A stretch of DNA of 9,436 bases from Paracoccaceae bacterium (GTDB taxonomy: Bacteria; Pseudomonadota; Alphaproteobacteria; Rhodobacterales; Rhodobacteraceae), in the NCBI GenBank assembly GCA_027080755.1, contig JALWQC010000021.1, positions 1 to 9,436 of the forward strand, read 5' to 3'. The position numbers were made by a program, and so were the translations under genes. The notes beneath the pieces were generated by a model. The model saw only the letters and a program-made list of their open reading frames with translations, was not told where the DNA came from and searched no databases. Every line of letters starts with the position of its first letter. Position 1 is the stretch's first letter. Below are positions 5,240 through 9,436 of the stretch, in pieces.

Positions 5240-5830
5240 ATGACCCGTTTTCTGACTGGCCTTCTGGGGCCGGGCGCGCTTGTTTTGACGCTGGCCGGCT
5301 GCAATGTTTCCACGCAATCGCAAAGCAGCGCCGCAGTGCAATCCACCACATCCCCGACCAGCACGGAACAGGTGTTCAATATTTACCTGACCGGCTACAG
5401 CTACTGGGACAACACGCCGCCGGCCTCGGCCGAGATTTCCAAGCCGGTGATCCATCGCCGCGCCGGCGGAAGCGGGACCTATAACGACCCGATCACCATT
5501 GCCGTCGGGCATGTTATTGTCGGCAGCCGCCAGACGCTGGATTATCGCGCCGGCACGAAGTTCTATCTGAAACGTCTGCGTAAATACGCCATAGTAGAGG
5601 ACGTCTGCGGCGACGGCGCCCGCCCGCAGGACGGGCCGTGCCACACGGGGAAAAACGGCCTGCCGTGGATGGATATCTATGTGGACGGGAAGGGGGCCTC
5701 GGCCCGGGAATCGACGCAATGCGCCTATCGGATTACCGGCACGCATCCGATCATCATGAACCCGCGCCGCGACTATCCGGTAGAGGCGGGGGCGCTGACG
5801 GCGACAGGCTGTCAGGTCTATTCGGGGTGA
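5240..5830 (+). CDS. Secreted lipoprotein, probable double-psi beta-barrel
   Basis: A 196-residue exported protein. A short signal peptide ends in the lipobox LAGC, giving lipidation at C21. A Ser/Thr/Gln-rich linker follows (22-44). The globular part (45-196) contains TGYSYWDNTPP (51-61), DPITIAVG (83-90), AGTKFYL (104-110), YAIVEDVCGDG (116-126), CHTGKNGLPWMDIYVDG (134-150) and four cysteines besides the lipidated one (123, 134, 161, 191), suggesting two disulfides. The pattern 'VEDxCG ... H...WMDIYVDG' resembles the aspartate-containing barrel of expansin/EG45/3D-type domains, which bind or act on polysaccharides or peptidoglycan; this fold is inferred and no enzyme activity is claimed. 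No tryptophan-rich binding module is seen. The start ATG has only a weak AAGAAG-type ribosome site, but the signal peptide supports it. Its last 77 bases overlap the convergent synthase gene. Confidence 0.8.
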   Translation: MTRFLTGLLGPGALVLTLAGCNVSTQSQSSAAVQSTTSPTSTEQVFNIYLTGYSYWDNTPPASAEISKPVIHRRAGGSGTYNDPITIAVGHVIVGSRQTLDYRAGTKFYLKRLRKYAIVEDVCGDGARPQDGPCHTGKNGLPWMDIYVDGKGASARESTQCAYRITGTHPIIMNPRRDYPVEAGALTATGCQVYSG

Positions 5831-8800
5831 TGTAGCACAGGTTCACCTCGCGGCAGCTATGGCGCGGGGCGGGTAGGGCCACATCGGCCGTGCGCGTCAC
5901 CTTGCGCCAGCCCGACAGCCGCCCCGTCATCGCCCGCCAGAGCGAGCGCAGCACCGCGACATACAGAATCTGGCGATAGAAAAACCGTTGCAAAGGCACG
6001 CGCAGCAGCAGGCGCTTGTCCTCTTCGGGTTCCATCAGGAAGGCGACGGCGGACAGCGCCACATCCGACAGCAGATAGACGGCATAGAGCGCGAAAACCA
6101 CGGGCGAAAAATCGGCCCAGACCATTGTCGGATGCTGGATGGCATCGCGCACCACCCGCCAGAGCGCCAGCAGAAACACCACATCGGCAAAGGGCGCCAG
6201 CAGGGGCAGAAGCGTGCCGAACACCGCCACATTCGGCAGCGCCACCAGCCCGATTCCGTTGCCTTCCCGCAGCGCGCCGCGATTGGCCCAGGCCACCTGC
6301 AGGATTCCCAGCGTCCAGCGCAGCCGCTGGTTCATCAGCTGGCGCAGGGTCTCGGGGGCCTCGGTCATGGCGATGGCGTTTTCCTCGTAAATCACGCGAT
6401 AGCCCTGACGGATGACGGAGACGGTCATATCCGCATCCTCGGCCAGCGTGCGCAGGGAATAGCCCCCCGCCGCCAGCAGGGCCGTGCGCCGCCATGCGCC
6501 GATCGCCCCCGGCACCACCAGAATGGCGTTTGGCCGCTCAAAGGCGCGCCGGTCGAGGTTTTGCGAGGTGATATATTCCACCGCCTGCAACCGTGTCAGC
6601 AGATTGACCCGGTTGCCGACCTTGGCGTTGCCCGCCACTGCGCCGACGTCGGGATCCGCGAAATGGGCGACAAGGGCGCCAATCGCGTCCGGCAGGATGA
6701 TTGTATCGGCATCGATGGCCACCAGAATTTCCGTTTCCGCCGCCGCCACACCGGTATTGAGCGCCGCCGCCTTGCCCGCGTTTTCCTGATGCAGCACCCG
6801 CACCCGCGGATCGGTTTTATAGGCGCTGCGCACCAGATCATAGGTTTTGTCGTCCGAGCCGTCGTCAATCACAATCACCCTCAGGCGCGGGTAGTCGCTG
6901 GCCAGAACCGCCGCAAGGGTGTGCAGGATCACGGTTTCCTCGTTATAGGCGGGGACCAGCACGGTAACATCGGGGCGGTGGCCGTCGCGGTGCGGGCGGC
7001 GCCGGAGCAGGGCGAAAACCACGATCAGAAGGGATCGCCCGACCCCCAGCACCAGTGCCCCGGCAAAGGCATAGCGCAGAAACGCCATCCCCCATTGTCC
7101 AAGGGTAAAGCTGGCCATATCGAAGCGGTTTACAGGCAGGGGCAGATCGGGATCCGGCTGCACGGGGGGCATCAGGGTGGCGGCATCGGTTTCCAGAAAA
7201 TCCGCCAGCGAGGCAAAGGTAAACCCGCTGGCCCGCAGGTCCGCGATGATCAGCGGCAGGGCGGCCAGCGTTTGCGCGCGGTCCCCGCCGCCGTCGTGCA
7301 GCAACAATATGCCACCGCCGGTTTCCAGCGCCTCTTTATGCACGCGGGCGACGATTTCCGGCACGCCGGGGCGGTGCCAGTCGTGCGGGTCGATCTGCAT
7401 GCCGACGTTGATGTAACCCTCGCGCGTCAGCAGGGCGATCGGCGCGGCCTGTTCAGGGGTGGAGGGTTCGCTATCCTCGCCGTAGGGGGCGCGGAACAGG
7501 ATGGTGTTGCGCCCCGTGATCCCCGACAGCAGCCGCTGCGTGGCGTTGGCCTCTATCGCCAGACGGGATTGCGAGATCATGCCGATGTTGGGGTGGGTAA
7601 AGGTATGCACGCCGATCGTCTGCCCTGCGTCCAGCACCTGTTGCACCACTTCGGGGGCCTCCAGCGCCCTTTCCCCGATCATGAAGAACGCCGCCGGCAC
7701 CTTTTCGCGCGCCAGAATATCCAGCATCTGCGGGGTATAGCGCGCATCCGGCCCGTCATCGAAGGTAATCGCGATCCGGTTGCGCATATCCGCGCCCCAA
7801 TAGGCCACGCTGTAGCCCTGTGGCAGGGGGGCGTATTGCACGGCCGTTATCAGGCCCTGCGCCGGTCCGGTCTGTATCCGTCGCCGGCCCTTTTGCGGCT
7901 GGCCCAGCACGGTGAAAAAGCCGCCCTGTCCTTCGACCCCGACATAGGCGCTTGTATCCACGTCCTGCAACAAAACGGCAGGGGCGGCGCTGTCGGGGGA
8001 AAGCAGACGCCAGAGAGAGTCGTCCTCGCCCCCGAGGGGCCAGATCGCGGCGCCGTTCAGGGCCATCCCGTCCAGCGCGCGCAGCTGGTTATAGGCGGTG
8101 GTGGCATCGGTGAAAAAGATCTGGTGCCGCCCGTCCTGCCCGACATAGCCGGTAAAGGGGGTCAGACTGGCGGACTCGAATCGTATCGGGGCATTGTTCA
8201 GGGCGGCGCGGCGCAGGACCTCGGCAAAGGGGATAAAGGCGGGGCGGGGCTGTCCGCTGATCCAGTCGGCGCCGAAATTCGCCAGCGCCAGCACCCGTTT
8301 GCCCGGATCGATCCGCGCCAGATCGCGCCGCAGCTGTTCCATGCGCCCGATCGGGGCAACGGGGGCCGGAATATCCCCCGCGCCGGGGCGGTCGAAGGGC
8401 ACGGCCACCACCAGATCCACCAGCGGATTGATCCGTTCCAGCGGCCAGTCCCGCACGCCGGCATCCAGAATGACGCAGAGCTGCTTGCCAGAAGGCGCAA
8501 AGGCCCCCTGCACCGCCGCCAGCAGATCCACGGCCTTGCCCGTCTGCGCGGCGGGGATTTCCGTCAGGTCCAGACACAGCCCGTCAAACCCGCCGCTTTG
8601 CGTGCGGGCCAGCATGTCGGCCACCAGCGCCCCGCGTTGCGATTCCCCCAGCCCGCGCGCCATGCCGTCCACCACAGGCAGCAGGCCGGTTTGCGGCGCG
8701 GAACCGGCGAAATAGGCGGCCATAACCGCCTGCCGTTCGCTGTCCACCTGCATCAGGGCATCGCCGGCGGGGTTCAGGGCCAGCCAGTCGGGGAAAACCG

Positions 8801-9191
8801 TATCCACGGCATTTTGGTGGCGCCGGTAGGAGTCAAAGGAATACAGCGGCCACATATTGACGAAAGCATAGGTCTTTTGCGGTTGTGCCCATGTGAAGGT
8901 TGCCGGATCGGGGGCGAGTTCGGGCTGGTCCGGTTGCGGCGCCGCAGGGGTTGATCCGGGGTAAATCTGCGCAAAATCCGGCCCGCGAAAGGCGGAAGCA
9001 TCCGCAAAGCGGCCGGTTTTCAGGGGCGAGATCCATAGCAGATTTCCAACAAAGGCGGCGATCCAGACCAGCAGCGCCAGCGTTACCAAGACCCCTGCCG
9101 TGCGCACCAGAAGCGGGCGCAGCCAGCCGTCCGCCCCGAAAACCCGCCGGTAGCGGGGTGTTTTTTGCATGGGCGGCCTGTTTTCCATCAC
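5754..9191 (-). CDS. GH18-like / NodB deacetylase / GT2 polysaccharide synthase fusion
   Basis: A 1145-residue inner-membrane protein with three enzyme modules. After a transmembrane segment (30-53) comes a GH18-like domain (about 100-400; FDGLCLDLTEI 202-212). A NodB/CE4 deacetylase (470-665) has TFDDGPD (476-482), HTFTH (529-533), RAPYGED (567-573), DPHDWH (601-606) and LLLHDGGG (629-636). A second membrane segment (700-728) leads to a GT2 synthase with VPAYNEE (746-752), IDDGSDD (775-781), DAD (827-829), ED (918-919) and QRLRW (955-959), then further membrane segments (about 980-1010, 1028-1053, 1068-1084). Topology puts hydrolase and deacetylase outside and the GT2 inside. It probably makes and partly deacetylates a beta-linked N-acetylglucosamine-type polymer, like PgaB plus PgaC in one chain; the polymer is inferred. 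GTG at 9191 is adjacent to ATG at 9188; GGAG is 12 bases before the GTG. The low-complexity tail (about 1105-1145) is encoded opposite the lipoprotein gene. Confidence 0.9.
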   Translation of the reverse strand: MMENRPPMQKTPRYRRVFGADGWLRPLLVRTAGVLVTLALLVWIAAFVGNLLWISPLKTGRFADASAFRGPDFAQIYPGSTPAAPQPDQPELAPDPATFTWAQPQKTYAFVNMWPLYSFDSYRRHQNAVDTVFPDWLALNPAGDALMQVDSERQAVMAAYFAGSAPQTGLLPVVDGMARGLGESQRGALVADMLARTQSGGFDGLCLDLTEIPAAQTGKAVDLLAAVQGAFAPSGKQLCVILDAGVRDWPLERINPLVDLVVAVPFDRPGAGDIPAPVAPIGRMEQLRRDLARIDPGKRVLALANFGADWISGQPRPAFIPFAEVLRRAALNNAPIRFESASLTPFTGYVGQDGRHQIFFTDATTAYNQLRALDGMALNGAAIWPLGGEDDSLWRLLSPDSAAPAVLLQDVDTSAYVGVEGQGGFFTVLGQPQKGRRRIQTGPAQGLITAVQYAPLPQGYSVAYWGADMRNRIAITFDDGPDARYTPQMLDILAREKVPAAFFMIGERALEAPEVVQQVLDAGQTIGVHTFTHPNIGMISQSRLAIEANATQRLLSGITGRNTILFRAPYGEDSEPSTPEQAAPIALLTREGYINVGMQIDPHDWHRPGVPEIVARVHKEALETGGGILLLHDGGGDRAQTLAALPLIIADLRASGFTFASLADFLETDAATLMPPVQPDPDLPLPVNRFDMASFTLGQWGMAFLRYAFAGALVLGVGRSLLIVVFALLRRRPHRDGHRPDVTVLVPAYNEETVILHTLAAVLASDYPRLRVIVIDDGSDDKTYDLVRSAYKTDPRVRVLHQENAGKAAALNTGVAAAETEILVAIDADTIILPDAIGALVAHFADPDVGAVAGNAKVGNRVNLLTRLQAVEYITSQNLDRRAFERPNAILVVPGAIGAWRRTALLAAGGYSLRTLAEDADMTVSVIRQGYRVIYEENAIAMTEAPETLRQLMNQRLRWTLGILQVAWANRGALREGNGIGLVALPNVAVFGTLLPLLAPFADVVFLLALWRVVRDAIQHPTMVWADFSPVVFALYAVYLLSDVALSAVAFLMEPEEDKRLLLRVPLQRFFYRQILYVAVLRSLWRAMTGRLSGWRKVTRTADVALPAPRHSCREVNLCYITPNRPDSLSPSAPPPLPDSRGAGS

Positions 9192-9216
9192 ACTGGTTAC
9201 GCACTCCTTTTTCCTG

Positions 9217-9267
9217 CGCCTATGGTATCACATCGCGGCCAAAGCGGATTGATACAAATCATAGGCG
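9217..9267. promoter_or_regulatory. Large interrupted dyad between divergent genes
   Basis: CGCCTATGGTATCA (9217-9230) is matched at all 14 positions by the inverted copy TGATAC-aaat-CATAGGCG (9250-9267), broken by a 4-base insertion. It lies in the 131-base region between the synthase gene and the Tat-protein gene. It could be a pair of regulator sites shared by both genes or a cruciform/RNA hairpin in the synthase leader. No clear -35/-10 pair for either gene could be fixed in this region. Confidence 0.45.
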
Positions 9268-9322
9268 AAAAAACAAATTTACTGTTAACATGCCCCCGTA
9301 TTTTTATGATTGGAGCCATCCC

Positions 9323-9436
9323 ATGCCCCTGACCCGCCGCCAGACTTTGCAGACTCTTGTCATCGGCAGTGCGGCCTTTGCCGCCGGAGGGTGGAAAACC
9401 GCGCTGGCGGCAACCCGTCGGCCGGCTCTGGTGTTT
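9323..9436 (+). CDS. N-terminus of a Tat-exported protein (partial)
   Basis: Thirty-eight open codons run from ATG 9323 to the window edge; the gene continues beyond. GGAG is placed 7 bases before the ATG. The peptide begins MPLTRRQTLQTLVIGSAAF, with a twin-arginine motif (TRRQTL) followed by a hydrophobic core and a likely ALA cleavage site near residues 27-29, so the product is exported folded through the Tat pathway. The mature part (from about residue 30) is too short to identify. The gene is divergent from the polysaccharide synthase gene and shares its upstream region. Confidence 0.75.
   Translation, partial: MPLTRRQTLQTLVIGSAAFAAGGWKTALAATRRPALVF

Noticed and set aside
5988..8954. A 988-codon open frame on the plus strand opposite the synthase gene
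   Set aside because: Its translation is rich in Gly, Arg, His and Gln with no recognisable motifs. It is the expected antisense shadow of a GC-rich gene whose minus-strand frame carries clear NodB and GT2 motifs.

Overview
The window looks like a chromosomal segment of a GC-rich alphaproteobacterium, most likely of the Rhodobacterales (Roseobacter/Paracoccus-like). Coding regions are GC-rich with strong third-position GC, the intergenic regions are clearly AT-richer, and the linkage of an ArsR-type persulfide sensor, a DsrE-like protein, TusA and a YeeE/YedE permease is common in that group. The lineage is an inference from content. There is no sign of a phage, transposon, CRISPR array or RNA gene.

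Layout from left to right: a GT8-type glycosyltransferase (minus, 58-1116); an intrinsic terminator (1115-1146) ending a minus-strand operon of a DsrE/DsrF/DrsH-like protein and a TusA-like sulfur carrier (1926 down to 1174); a divergent promoter region; a small ArsR-family repressor with the two-cysteine layout of SqrR/BigR persulfide sensors (plus, 2132-2449); a 302-base gene-free region rich in regulatory signals; a YeeE/YedE (TsuA-like) sulfur-compound permease (plus, 2752-3855) with a strong terminator; a convergent Mrp/ApbC Fe-S carrier ATPase (minus, 5013-3904); a second divergent promoter region; a small secreted lipoprotein (plus, 5240-5830); a 1145-residue membrane protein joining a GH18-like domain, a NodB polysaccharide deacetylase and a GT2 synthase (minus, 9191-5754), whose 3' end overlaps the lipoprotein gene; and, divergent from it, the first 38 codons of a Tat-exported protein.

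The left half reads as a compact sulfur uptake and trafficking module under one regulator. The permease would import thiosulfate or a related sulfur compound, TusA and the DsrE-like protein would accept and relay sulfane sulfur, and the repressor would sense persulfide. The strongest new observation is that the DsrE-like/tusA operon and the permease gene, which point away from each other on either side of the repressor gene, carry nearly the same promoter/operator: TTCNGT, 17 bases, TATGCTAAT, with 22 of 32 positions identical without gaps. A related 16-base dyad, ATTC-N8-GAAT, overlaps the predicted -10 of mrp, which suggests that Fe-S assembly belongs to the same circuit.

The right half concerns the cell envelope: a one-polypeptide polysaccharide synthase/modifying enzyme of the poly-N-acetylglucosamine-like type, a lipoprotein with a probable double-psi beta-barrel domain, and a Tat substrate. 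All functions are assigned from motifs read by eye; no database search was made.
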